Below, piece after piece: positions 33,964 through 44,499 of a stretch of DNA of 64,000 nucleotides. The stretch covers positions 1,174,688,863 to 1,174,752,862 of the forward strand of contig NC_090437.1 of the NCBI RefSeq assembly GCF_031143425.1, read 5' to 3'. Origin of the DNA: Pleurodeles waltl. Taxonomy: Eukaryota; Chordata; Amphibia; Caudata; Salamandridae. Below the pieces are notes generated by a model that saw only the letters and a list, made by a program, of their open reading frames with translations, did not search any database and was not told the origin of the DNA. Position numbers and translations under genes: made by a program. The number at the start of each line of letters is the position of its first letter. The first letter of the stretch is position 1.

Positions 33964-34476
33964 TATCCTGGGGAGTGCAAAGCCACAGTCTCTCAAGTCT
34001 CTCCAGTGGGTGGGTTGTCCACTGCTTTATCCTGGGGAGTGCAAAGCCACAGTCTCTCAAGTCTCTCCAGTGGGTGAGTTGCCCACTGCTGTATCCTGGG
34101 GAGTGCAAAGCCACAGTCTCTCAAGTCTCTCCAGTGGGTGGGTTGCCCACTGCTTTATCCTGGGGAGTGCAAAGCCACAGTCTCTCAAGTCTCTCCAGTG
34201 GGTGGGTTGCCCACTGCTTTATCCTGGGGAGTGCAAAGCCACAGTCCCTCAAGTCTCTCCAGTGGGTGAGTTGCCGACTGCTGTATCCTGGGGAGTGCAA
34301 AGCCACAGTCTCTCATGTTTCTCCAGTGGGTGGGTTGCCCACTGCTGTATGTTGGGGAGTGCAAAGCCACAGTCTCTCAAGTCTCTCCAGTGAGTGGTTT
34401 GCCCACTGCTTTATCCTGGGGAGTGCAAAGCCACAATCTCTCAAGTGGATAACAGTCTCCACTGGTTCCGGAGGGG
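33964..34476. repeat. 64-bp minisatellite, 8 copies (copy C)
   Basis: Units start at 33964, 34028, 34092, 34156, 34220, 34284, 34348 and 34412, each beginning TATCCTGGGGAGTGCAAAGC. The period and core match the array in copy B, but the second half of the unit (TCTCTCCAGTGGGTGGGTTG) differs. Confidence 0.95.
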
Positions 34477-34770
34477 GCTTTGTGCCCAGGGTGCTTCATC
34501 CTGCCAAGGACTGAGGTAGTGGATGCCTTTCTCCACTGGTTCTGGAGGGGGCTTTGTGCCCGGAGTGCTTCATCCTGCCAAGGATTGAGGTAGTGGAAGT
34601 GATACTCCACTGGTTCTGGAGGGGGTTTTGTGCCCAGAGTGCTCCATCCTGCCAAGGCCTGAGGTAGTGGATGTATCTCTCCACTGGTTCTGGAGGGGGC
34701 TTTGTGCCCAGAGTGCTTCATCCTGCCAAGGACTGAGGTAGTGGATGCCTTTCTCCACTGAAAGTGGTGC
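34459..34770. repeat. 74-bp minisatellite, 4 copies plus a partial (copy C)
   Basis: CCACTGGTTCTGGAGGGGGC starts at 34459, 34533, 34607 and 34681, with a partial unit at 34755, an exact 74-bp period. It is related to the short array at 11380-11470 of copy A in reverse complement. Confidence 0.9.
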
Positions 34771-34869
34771 ATCATGGAAGCTGCCCAGGCTCCTGGAACT
34801 GACCACCAGCCTCGGACGACTGACCACTGGGGATGGCAGCCATGTCTGCGGTGGTGCCACTGGCTCAGG

Positions 34870-35250
34870 ATGTCGCGGGGGCGCTGGCGGTGCTTGCGGC
34901 GTGGTCAGTCGCGGCGGTGCTTGCGGCGTGGTCAGTCGTGGCGGTGCTGGTGGCGGTCTCTGTGGCAGCAGTGCTGGCGGCGGCCTCTGTGGCGGCGGTG
35001 CTGGCAGTGGCCTCTGTGGCGGCGGTGCTGGCAGTGGCCTCTGTGGCGGCGGTGCTGGCAGCGGCCTCTGTGGCGGCGGTGCTGGCAGCGGCCTCTGTGG
35101 CGGCGGTGCTGGCGGCGGCCTCTGTGGCGGCAGTGCTGGTGGCGGGCTCTGTGGCGGCGGTGCTGGTGGGAGCTCAGTGACTGTGGTGCTGGTGGCGGGC
35201 TCTGTGGCGGCGGTGCTGGTGGTGGGCTCAGTGACTGCGTGCTGGTGGCG
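34870..35250. repeat. GC-rich 30-bp minisatellite, about 11 copies (copy C)
   Basis: The unit is approximately GGCGGCGGTGCTGGCAGTGG + CCTCTGTGGC. It occupies the same place relative to gene 3 as the 30-bp array in copy B but has a different sequence. Several frames on both strands stay open through it. Confidence 0.9.
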
Positions 35251-37777
35251 GTGCAGGTGGCAGTCTTCTCCGCCGTACAGGTTGGCGTCAACGTGGACAG
35301 AAGGTGTGACACTGGTCCCATTGTCAGTGCCACCATGCCCCCTTCTGACCTGCCCTTTATTTTCTGGCCCTTCCCCAACTTGGATGGTGGCTCAGCTGTC
35401 TTGCCACTATCCCCTTTTGTTTTCCCTGAGCCCTTGGTGGCAGGTGTTTTCTGCTTCTCCCTCTGGGATGTGGGCAACTTTTTAACTTTTGCAGGTGGCG
35501 GAATGTCCTTGCCCTCGCTCAGTGGCACACTGGCAGCCCTGATGGTTGGCGCACTCCAATAGCCCGCTGTTGCTGGCACCACCGTGCCTGGTTATGTGGT
35601 GGCTGAGGTGCTGGGTTTGGGACCTGGAAAGCCTGGCCCTTGGGGACGAACTGGGGGGGGAGGTGTAGGGAAGAGGTCAATATTAGCCAGGAAAAGTTTT
35701 TTAGACACACTGGGACGGGTAGATGGAGTGGGTTTGGGAGTAGAGGAAGAGGTAGTGGTTGTAGGAGGTGTACGTTTGCTGAATTTGGGTGAAGGTGCAT
35801 GGGCTGGAGGCTGTTGTGAGGTGGATGGCTGTTGGGTGGGTGTGTGCCTGCGTTTGTGTACTTTGGGAGGAGGGCTCACAGACACACTGGAAGAGGACAC
35901 AGGGGATGTGTGAATGGTAGTGGGGGTGGTGAATGCACGTGAGCGGTGTGTGGTGATGGGCGTGCTGGTGATGGAGGTAGTGGCTGAAGATGTAGTGCAT
36001 GCAGGTGTGAGTGGAGACGAGACAGGGCGGGAGGAGGAGGACGTGTAGGAGGGGGACACAGTGGAGGCAGTGGATGTTGGTATGTCTGCATGGGTATGAT
36101 GCTTGTGTGAGTGCCTGTGGGATGTGTGGTGCTTATGTTTGCCTGAGCCAACCTTGTGTGTTGAGGTGTGTGCATGCTGGTCTGATGGTGTGCTTGGAAC
36201 AGTCTGAGGAACAGGGGATTGGGTCTGGGTGGAGGAAGTTGGAGGGGGGAGGCTGGACACAGGGACAATGGCTGCCATCGGTGCTGAGGCCAGAGCCTGA
36301 AATGCTCTCTGTTGGGCTGCCTGGCCAGAATGAATGCCCTCCAGGTATGCATTTGTTTGTTGCAAATGCCTCTCGACACCCTGGATGGTATTCACAATGG
36401 TAGATTGCCCAACAGTGAGGGATCTCAGGAGGTCAATAGCCTCCTAACTGAGGGCTGCAGGGCTGACTGGGGCAGGGCCTTAGGTGCCTGGGGTGAAGGA
36501 GATGCCCACCCTCCTGGGTGAGGGGCCACAGGACACAAGCTGAGGGGCTGCTGGGAGGGCGGTGCTGGTAGGGGGGGTGGCAGCTGTACCTGTTGATGCG
36601 GGGGGCACAGAGGGGCCTGCCACCGCAAGGGAGCTCCCATCAGAGGAGGAGTCGCTGTCGCTGATGTCACCTCCTGTCCCCACCGTGGAGCTACCCTCGC
36701 CCTCCGTCCCACTGGTGGCTTCAGACTCCGTTGTCTCGCCCTCCAGGGCCAAGTGGGATGCAGATCCCTCCTGCTCCGGTGCCACTGCTCCTCTGCCTGA
36801 TGATGCTATTGCACACAAAAACAGGAAGAACACAAAAAAGGGGCGGGGGGGAGACAGAAGAAAGACATGTTCAGTGCATGCAATACCACTACCGTTGGCG
36901 GACACTACAGACACAGCAGCCCTTTGCACTACGCCATGCACTTATAGTTCCTAGATTATTCACAGGGCCATGGGGTACAAGGTCTATGCCCGATTACTGC
37001 ACACATGGAAGTCACAGGCACCTGACTAGGTGTAGATGGCTCTTACCACTGGTGGGGTTGGGGTGCACCATAGCCTGCCTCACAAAGGGACCTTGTCTAC
37101 AAAGCTCGCCCTGGCCTAGGGTAACCCACTGCCCACCTCCCCCACCCAGACACCTCATAATTCGCGCAGAGTCAGATGGATGTGACTGTACTCACCCCCT
37201 TGTGGTTGCTGTGATGTCCTCAAGCGCCTATCCAACTCCAGATACGCCACCGCCAGGATCCGGAACATCAGTGGGGTCATGGTGCGACGGGCACCCCCCC
37301 ACGTTGGGAGGCCATCCCCAGCTGGGCCTCCGCCGTCTTCTTGCTCCAGCGGCGAATGTCCTCCCATCTTTTCCGGCAGTGGGTGCTCCGTCTGTGGTTG
37401 ACCCCCATGGTCCGGACGTCCTTGGCGATGGCACGCCAAATATCCTTCTTCTGGTGGGCGCTGACCTACAGGAATAGTACAGGAGAAAAGGAAAAACTTT
37501 AACCGTCCGGACCATCACAGTCATTGGCCCACGTTCCCACCCTTGCCCTGGCGCACATACACTCACCGTCCGCTGATGCAGGGCTCAGTCCCCCCCCATG
37601 TATCTTCCATCCACACCACTCCAAACAAGCATTGCCCATGCAGCATGCTCACAGTGTACTCACCTGTTTGTCTGAAGGACCGTAGAGTAGCGTGTACTGG
37701 GGGAGGACCCCATCCACTAACTTCTCCAACTCCTCCAAAGTGAAGGCAGGGGCCCTTTCCCCAGACACATGAGCCAT
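34932..37777 (-). pseudogene. Harbinger gene 3: second Myb/SANT-like protein (copy C)
   Basis: Exon 1 is 37777-37664 (38 codons, donor GTGAGT), open: MAHVSGERAPAFTLEELEKL. Exon 2 starts after a TGTAG acceptor (about 37467) and encodes the SANT-like helices, but a 1-bp loss in a G run near 37300 shifts its frame. Exon 3 starts at 36805: SGTEGEGSST and SSSDGSSLAVAG, then a frameshift near 36482, a TAG near 36447, a helical segment (LTVGQSTIVNTIQGVERHLQ) and a long Ser/Thr/Pro/His-rich tail. A conserved KKLFLANIDLFPT motif is near 35680, then a stop near 35594 and a basic tail running into the GC-rich minisatellite. Intact in outline, broken in detail. Confidence 0.75.
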
Positions 37778-38222
37778 TGTCGCTTCCAGACTGAGGTCAC
37801 AGCAGCACTTGCAGTGTAGGTCCTCTCCTGTTGAAGGTCAGGTATCAAGTGAGTGTACAGATAGGAAATGGTGGTCTCTTCCGCAGCGGTGCGTACCGTC
37901 ACCGCCGGCGGTCATCCTCATTGGCTCCTGGGACCCATAGGGTCCAATGTTAATCAATGCAGGATTGCACTGCGGTCTTGGACCGCCTACTGCGACGGTG
38001 TAGAACGCCAACGCAGTTACCTCATATCCCCTTGTCCCACCTTACAGGTCAGGCAGCCGCCATTTCAGGGGGTCACATGGCATTAATAATAACTGTGTCA
38101 CACCTATCTAGGAATTGAATACACACAGTAACAGGCACATTGCGGATTAACAAATGTGTGCAAATGACAATTTGTAATACCTCAGTGTTGGCTGACTCTC
38201 TGATCGCTGTTCTCGTCCATAG
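37778..38222. promoter_or_regulatory. Candidate gene 3 promoter within transposase intron 1
   Basis: This block lies between gene 3 exon 1 and transposase exon 2. It is recognisably conserved in A (about 8935-9363), B (20640-21089) and D (60471-60922). Shared landmarks are CCATTTC near the gene 3 side, a GACCGC-rich core and GCAGCCGCCATTTCAGG. Conservation without reading frames suggests control sequence, but no TATA box or other motif was identified with confidence. Confidence 0.35.
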
Positions 38223-39797
38223 GGCACGTCCGCTGGGGCAGGTGATCAGATGGCGGCATCCTCCGGTGTACAGACCACTGGTGGACCTGTCGACAATGGA
38301 AGAGAGACATGTAATAGTCACCTACAGACTTGATTGTGCAACAATCCATGAACTCTGTGCCCAGTTGGAGCCAGACCTGATGTCAACAATCTGCCATCCC
38401 ACAGGGATACCCCCTCTAGTGGAGGTCCTGTCAGTACTCCATTTCCTGGCAAGTGGGTCTTTTCAAACTACAGTGGCCATTGCATCAGGGATGTCCCAGC
38501 CAATGTTCTCAAACGTGTTGTCCAGAGTGTTGTCTGCCCTGCTGAAACACATGCGCAGCTACATCGTTTTCCCTCAGGTGGAGGATTTGCCTACAGTGAA
38601 AGGTGACTTCTATGCCCTGGGACATATCCCCAACATCATAGGTGCCATTGATGGGACACATGTGGCCTTGGTACCCCGCCCCACAGGAGTGAACAGGTGT
38701 ACCGAAACCGGAAGAGCTACCATTCTATGAATGTGCAGATCGGGTGTTTGTCCGACCAGTACATCTCCCATGTGAATGCCAAATTTCCTGGCTCAGTGCA
38801 TGATGCTTACATTTTGAGGAATAGCAGCATCCCTTAGGTGATGGGGCAACTCCAGAGGCACTGTGTGTGGCTAATAGGTGAGGACAAGGACCCTATACCC
38901 TGTGAATAGTTGTCTGGGTCTGGGGTTGTCCCTACGGGCTAGTGTGTGTCTAACAGTTGTCCCTCGACATTTGCAGGTGACTCTGGGTACCCCAACCTGT
39001 CATGGCTACCGACCCCAGTGAGAAATCCCAGGACAAGGGTAGAGGAACGCTACAATGAGGCACATGGGCGAACTAGGAGGGTGATCGAACGGACCTTCGG
39101 CCTCCTGAAGGCCAGGTTCCGGTGCCTCCATATGACAGGTGGTTCTCTCTACTACTCACCAAAGAAGGTGTGCCAGATCATCGTGGCCTGCTGTATGCTG
39201 CACAACCTGGCTTTGCGACGACAGGTGCCTTTTCTGCAGGAGGATGGTCCATATGGAGGTATTGTGGCAGCTGTGGAGCCTGTGGACAGTGAAGAAGAGG
39301 AGGCAGAAGAAGAGGATATCGACAACACAAACAACGTTATCCAGCAATACTTCCAGTGAGACACAGGTAAGAAGATATCACTGCCTCACACATCTCATAC
39401 AATTGTTTGACCTATCATAAGTCTGTCACTTTCACCCAGTGTATGGACCCTGACTTATCACTTTGCCTTTCCATTTAACAGATGTGGGTCCCACTGTGTG
39501 ACCTCTGCTATATTACCTCATGGACTAGAGCGGTGTTACATCGGTATGTTGACAATAAAATTGACATTGCTATATTCCATAGTTATTGCAAATACACATT
39601 TTTGAAAGCACAGACTGACTCCAGATTGTTTTGTGATTCAAGGGTGTTTATTTCTGTGCAAATAATTGGAGGGGGTTGTAAAATGGGCAGGGGTGATGGT
39701 GGAGGAATGTCCAAAGGGGCATTGGAAGTGGAGCTAGGGCAGTTTAAGGATGGACAGGGTGACAAAGTGGGACAGAAGGGTGACATTCAGGGGGGTC

Positions 39798-41304
39798 TCA
39801 TTTCCTGGCGGGGGTCTTGGCATTGTTCTCTGTCTTGTTCCTGGATCTCAGGGACCGTTTGAGGGGTGGTTCTCCATCTGCAGGGGGTGGGGTGCTGGTG
39901 TCGTGGTCCTGTAGCGCCGGCGGAGGTGGTGGGCAGTTTATCATCCAGGCTAGTGTCAGGGACCCCTTGTTGTGACACAGTGTCCCTCCTGGTGTTGACA
40001 AGGTCTTTCAGCACCCCTACAATGGTGACCAGGGTGGTGTTGATGGACTTGAGTTCCTCCCTAGTCCCCAGATAGTGTTCCTCCTGCAGCGACTGGGTCT
40101 CTTGAAAGTTGGCCAGTACAGTTGCCATGGTCTCCTGGGAATGATGGTACGCTCCCATGATGTTGGAGAGTGCCTCGTGGAGAGTGGGTTCCCTGGGCCT
40201 GTCCTCCCCCTGTCGCACAGCAGTCGTCCCAGTTCTCCTGTTTTCCTGTGCCTCTGTCCCCTGAACCGTGTGCCCACTGCCACTGCCCCCAGGTCCCTGA
40301 TTTTCTTGGTGTGGTGGGTTTGCCTAGGTTCCCTGTAGTGGTGGACACACTGCTGCTTGACGTGTCCTGGGGACAGAGGGACGGGCCCGCTGGGTAGGTG
40401 CTCTGCTGGTGCTTCCTGAGGGGGGAAGCTCTGTGGTGGCATGTGCCAGTGTCAGGGGAACCGAATGTCCTGAGGTCCCAGATGAGCCGGGCTGATCATC
40501 TTGATCCAGTTGGACAGAGCTGCTGTCATCACTGTGGGCCTCTTCTGTGGGGGGACTGGACATGTCTGGAACCTCCTGTCCGGTGACGTTGGGTAGGGGT
40601 CCTGCAGGGGTGTAAAGGCATGATTATTGCATCTGTATGTGCCATCGTGTGCAATGGGTGAGTGACCCTGTACTCCAGTGCTTGCATTCTTGTCTAGGAC
40701 CTCGTGTGATAATTGGTTTGGGGTCTGTGTGGGTATCTGTTGTGGACATGCTTTGGTGATGGGTATCCATGCTTTGGTGTTGCATGCAGGGCTTGGTGTT
40801 GGGATGGGTGGGTTGTGATAGTGGGACATTTGTGAGGTGTTGGAGTGATGGGGTGAGAGTGAGGGTGGGGGTGTGTGATAGCATGCAGGTAGGGTGGGGG
40901 ATGTAATAGTTAAGAGTTGACTTACCAGAGTCCATTCCTCCTGCTACTCCTGCGAGGCCCTCAGGATGCAGTATAGCCAAGACTTGCTCCTCCCATGTTG
41001 TTAGTTGTGGGGGAGGAGGCGGGGTCTGCCGCCAGTCCTCTGTACTGCAATCTGGTGTCTGGAGACCACGGAACGCACCTTCCCCCGTAGGTCGTTCCAC
41101 CTCTTCCTGATGTCATCCCGTGTTCTTGGGATGCTGTCCCACTGTGTTGACCCTGTCGACGATTCTGCGCCATAGCTCCATCTTCCTAGCAATGGAGGTG
41201 TGCTGCACCTGTGATCCGAATAGCTGTGGCTCTACCCGGACGATTTCCTTGACCATGACCCTGAGCTCCTCCTCAGAGAACCTGGGGTGTCGTTGAGGTG
41301 CCAT
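39798..41304 (-). pseudogene. Harbinger gene 1: Myb/SANT-like DNA-binding protein (copy C)
   Basis: Exon 1 is 41304-40926 (379 bp, donor GTAAGT). It has two compensating frameshifts: an extra base near 41120 and a lost base near 41025. The flanks read RFSEEELRVMVKEIVRVEPQ and TTWEEQVLAILHPEG. Exon 2 is 40601-39798. It is in phase, with EEAHSDDSSSVQLDQDDQ, a stop near 40324, then the helical region TMATVLANFQETQSLQEEHY and the basic tail RSLRSRNKTENNAK, ending at TGA 39798-39800. Shifts within exon 2 separate these parts. It converges on the transposase stop at 39359 with about 440 bp between. Confidence 0.8.
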
Positions 41305-41908
41305 GATGTGGTGTGGGTGATGTGTGAGGTGGTGTTGGTTGTGATGTGTGAGGGGATGTGTTTGTGTGTGTTGTCTGAGGTGCGTGGATGGTGTGTGAGT
41401 GATGGTGTTGTGTGCCTGTGGATGCTAGTGTTGTTTCTGGTGGTGTCTCTCTCTGGCCTTCTTTCCCAATTTTGGTAGTAAGGGTTTGTGGGTGATGTGG
41501 GTGTGTGTTTTATATTGGATTGGGTGTGTGAGAGTGGTGTGTGTATGTGTATCAGGTGTGTATATTTCGATTTGTCCAAGGTGGTTGTGTTTTGTAAATG
41601 TGTGTGTATTTTGAGCGCAGCGGAGTGTACCGCCAATGGAATACCACGGTTGAAAGACCGCCGTGTGGATTCGTGGGTCGTGATAGTGTGGGCGGATTCC
41701 TGTTGGCGTGACGGTGTCAGTTTTGTTATCGCCAGTTTATCACTGACCTTTGGTGTTTGGCGGACTTGTGTGGGATTCTGGATTTTGGTGGATTCCGATC
41801 TGTTGGTCGTAATAGCTGTAGCGGAATTCCGCCACCGCAGCGGTGTGTTGGCGGTCTTCTACACGGCGGTACGCGGGATTTACCGCCAATGTTGTAATGA
41901 GGGCCTAA

Positions 41909-44499
41909 GCGTTTCCCTGGTGCGGAACGTTGGTTAGTGGAGATGTCATAGGCAAGGAAACAGAAGTCCCTTCAAATCTGAAAACTCATACCATCGTCAA
42001 ACTTCTATGCAGGAGTTAGACATGAACGTCTGTGTGGTTACCACATTCAATTGTGAACTAAAAATGTGACAGTTTGAGACCACACTGAGAAGGAGTGTTT
42101 TTCTTTTCAAACTCAATGGTTGTAGATAAGGGAAAAGAAGCAACAGAGCCTGAAAAAAATTCTAGCAAAAGTCAAGCAAAAAGCTAGGAGATACTGAAGA
42201 AGTACAGAAAGAGGAGGTAGGATGAAGAGATGAACGTAAGTGAGGGAAGGGAAGGTAAAGGGGAAACAGGGAGCGGTGGGAGAGGACAACTTGATGCTTG
42301 CACAAGGGGAAGGAGGAGGGCCATATGCTCCCAATGAGTGTTAAAGTAAAATGCAATGGTAATAAAACAAAAAATAGGTACCTGATTCAGTAATAGAAGA
42401 ATATGCACAGCAAATCAATAAGAAGGAAGAAACTTAAATGTTCCAGGGAAGACAACCACAGAAGACAACCACAAGAAAAGGGAGGAACGCCAATGAGATG
42501 ATGGTTGCTGAGATAGACAATAAATCCCTCAAAACATGAGAAAGGGGCAAGATCAAAGCCCACTATGTGTATTTTAAAGTATTAGTTACATCACTGCCTG
42601 CAACCGTCAGCTAAATCTATCTGCAGAGAGACCACAAAAAGTAGTCTTTAATCTCCCTTACTTCTTCCATTCCTTCTAAAATTCCGTCTTTAACTAATCA
42701 AGAGACCTTTGTGGTACTTTATTGCATTGCACTGTGTTGCTGGATTTCAGGGCAGAAAAATAGGAAACAATATGCATGTGCAAAGTACAAAACACACTTG
42801 GGTAGTCTTTCATCAAAATGATTAGATATATTTCCAACAAATTACAAGGTGCATAATGGTATGTGTATTATTACAGCTCAGATTTCACATGTATTCTAAA
42901 TAGCTTTAGCCAGAAGAACCTTATCACCAAAAGTAGAAAGATATCAAGGAGGACTTAGCAGCAAAGCAATGGAAGAATAATGATGGTGCGTACAACACAT
43001 TGGTATGTAGATCACATCGATGTTCTGTGACAATATAAAGAAACTTAGCTTACGCTTCGCTCCTTTTTGGGTCGAGTGCGCAAGCACTCTGTCCCTGTTG
43101 TAAACTCTCTGTGGGCTTTTAGCCACACCCATGTCATACCCATCAATTTTGTTGGTTTGTGGGATTACGTTCTAAAATTCGCTTGATTTCATTAGTGAAA
43201 GGCATGCATACGTCATGCCTTTTCGGTTTTCCGGCCAACTACTAAAAACATACGAGGCTCCATGTTTTTCTGGACTACTTTTTCGGTCGAGCCTGCAACA
43301 GCGCATGGGCTTTGAGACTGCCCATTGCTTACTATTTGTAGGATTTAGGGTCACTTATTTGTTGACTCTTAATTGGTCAGTCCAGGCCAAAATCCTTTCT
43401 CTGGCGTACGGACCAAGTACAGATAAATTAGTGCCAATCCGCTGGTCACGCTGGCATCGAGGTACAATTGTCTTCTTACACCTTCCACCTCGCAATTTTT
43501 TTTAAACAAATAGCATAGCATAAGCTGAGCAACATGCCTCAAAAAGCGCTATAACGCGGTTAATGCTGACCTCCGTTTTAGTGCTTTTTTCTTGTTTTTA
43601 AATGACAGCAGGTGCCATAGTGACTGGCAGCTATGCAATCAATACACATCAATAATCTCCTTTCCTTCACAACTGGGACGCACATAGTGACTTTGTATGA
43701 ATATTGTGGTTTGATTTCCCCACTGGACCCGTCTCCAGGTTCATTTTCTGCATTTATCCTGTCCTGCCCCGTTTTCTTTCAGAAACGCAATTCGTACAAC
43801 AGAGGTGACTATGTGGCGCAGTCACCTTTAATGCGGCTGGAGATTACGAACACCACCATGCACCGTGGTTATTGTGCAGCTTTTGCTGCTGTGAGCTCCA
43901 CCACTCCAGGGGACAGTGGATTACTTCAAAAGGAATAGCTGATGTCTCACTACCTGACTCCGTTTCCCCATAATGATGCACACCCCAGTCAACTAATAAA
44001 CACACCCCTTTGAAAATCCTTTTGAAATCAGCTGACTTTAACTGCAAAACTGCCAATGAACTTCCGTCCCAATATAATGAATTTGCAATATCTTGGGGAC
44101 TGTCCCTGGAGACTTCTGGCCGGTTATCACGTTTTTAACATTGCTGAGACGTGGTGGCAAGAATTTTAGTTGCCTGTTTTTTTTGCCGGCATAACGGAAA
44201 ATCAAGGGATACAAAATGAGGATTTTACCAATAACTTTTCTCGCCCACCGTGGTTTATGCTTCCCGGGTGACCATTTTCTTCCGTTTCTTGATTTTTTTA
44301 AATGGTTGAACCATTAGATTATGTATCGAAAAAAAGAAATTTAAACGTGATATTCGCGATCAATTACATTTCTGTAATACTGTAATTGCATAATTTTTCC
44401 CGCAGGAATTGAAGAATTACAATTAATTTATATATTTTTTTAAATAAAAGACCGTCGTAAGTTCAAAGCCTAGATCTATTACAGTTCAATAGAAAAAGA
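41909..44499. other. acox3 last intron between Harbinger C and the LINE
   Basis: Purine-rich sequence near 42120-42540, otherwise AT-rich. A block at about 43040-43500 contains twice-occurring TTTTTSGGTCGAG-type motifs and looks like part of an unclassified repeat. No gene recognised. Confidence 0.4.

Larger units (their letters stand above)
33458..39359 (+). pseudogene. HARBI1-like Harbinger transposase (copy C)
   Basis: Exon 1 is 33458-33540 (83 bp; MEPELQIFPAMVFLLLYQEH). Exon 2 is 38223-38877 and exon 3 is 38977-39359, with a 99-bp GT-AG intron between the last two. Intron 1 is 4.7 kb and contains all of gene 3 on the other strand. PPVYRPLVDLSTMEERHVIV opens the main domain; GAIDGTH, VHDAYILRNSS and IERTFG give D, D and E; the tail is acidic. 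The layout implies a protein of about 372 residues, usual for the family. Defects are a TGA in exon 1 (about 33529), a 2-bp insertion near 38680 and a TAG near 38836. Confidence 0.85.
33130..41905 (-). mobile_element. PIF/Harbinger DNA transposon copy C, three-gene type
   Basis: An 8776-bp element with ends GGCCTTCATTACAACCCTGG and, inverted, GGCCCTCATTACAACATTGG. It is flanked by TAA (33127-33129 and 41906-41908), the canonical Harbinger target. All expected exons are present, which makes C the best structural reference. It lies within the last intron of acox3. The transposase is on the host plus strand, so genes 1 and 3 are co-oriented with acox3. The left subterminal block (33170-33420) is dense in GGCGGT/ACCGCC inverted motifs. 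Confidence 0.93.

Noticed and set aside
34745..35562. Gly-rich or Trp/Arg-rich frames over the GC-rich array in copy C
   Set aside because: They come from the 30-bp minisatellite read antisense to gene 3; no start or domain support.
43040..43500. Block with repeated TTTTTSGGTCGAG motifs as an LTR
   Set aside because: No matching ends or flanking duplications could be defined, so it is mentioned only as an unclassified block.
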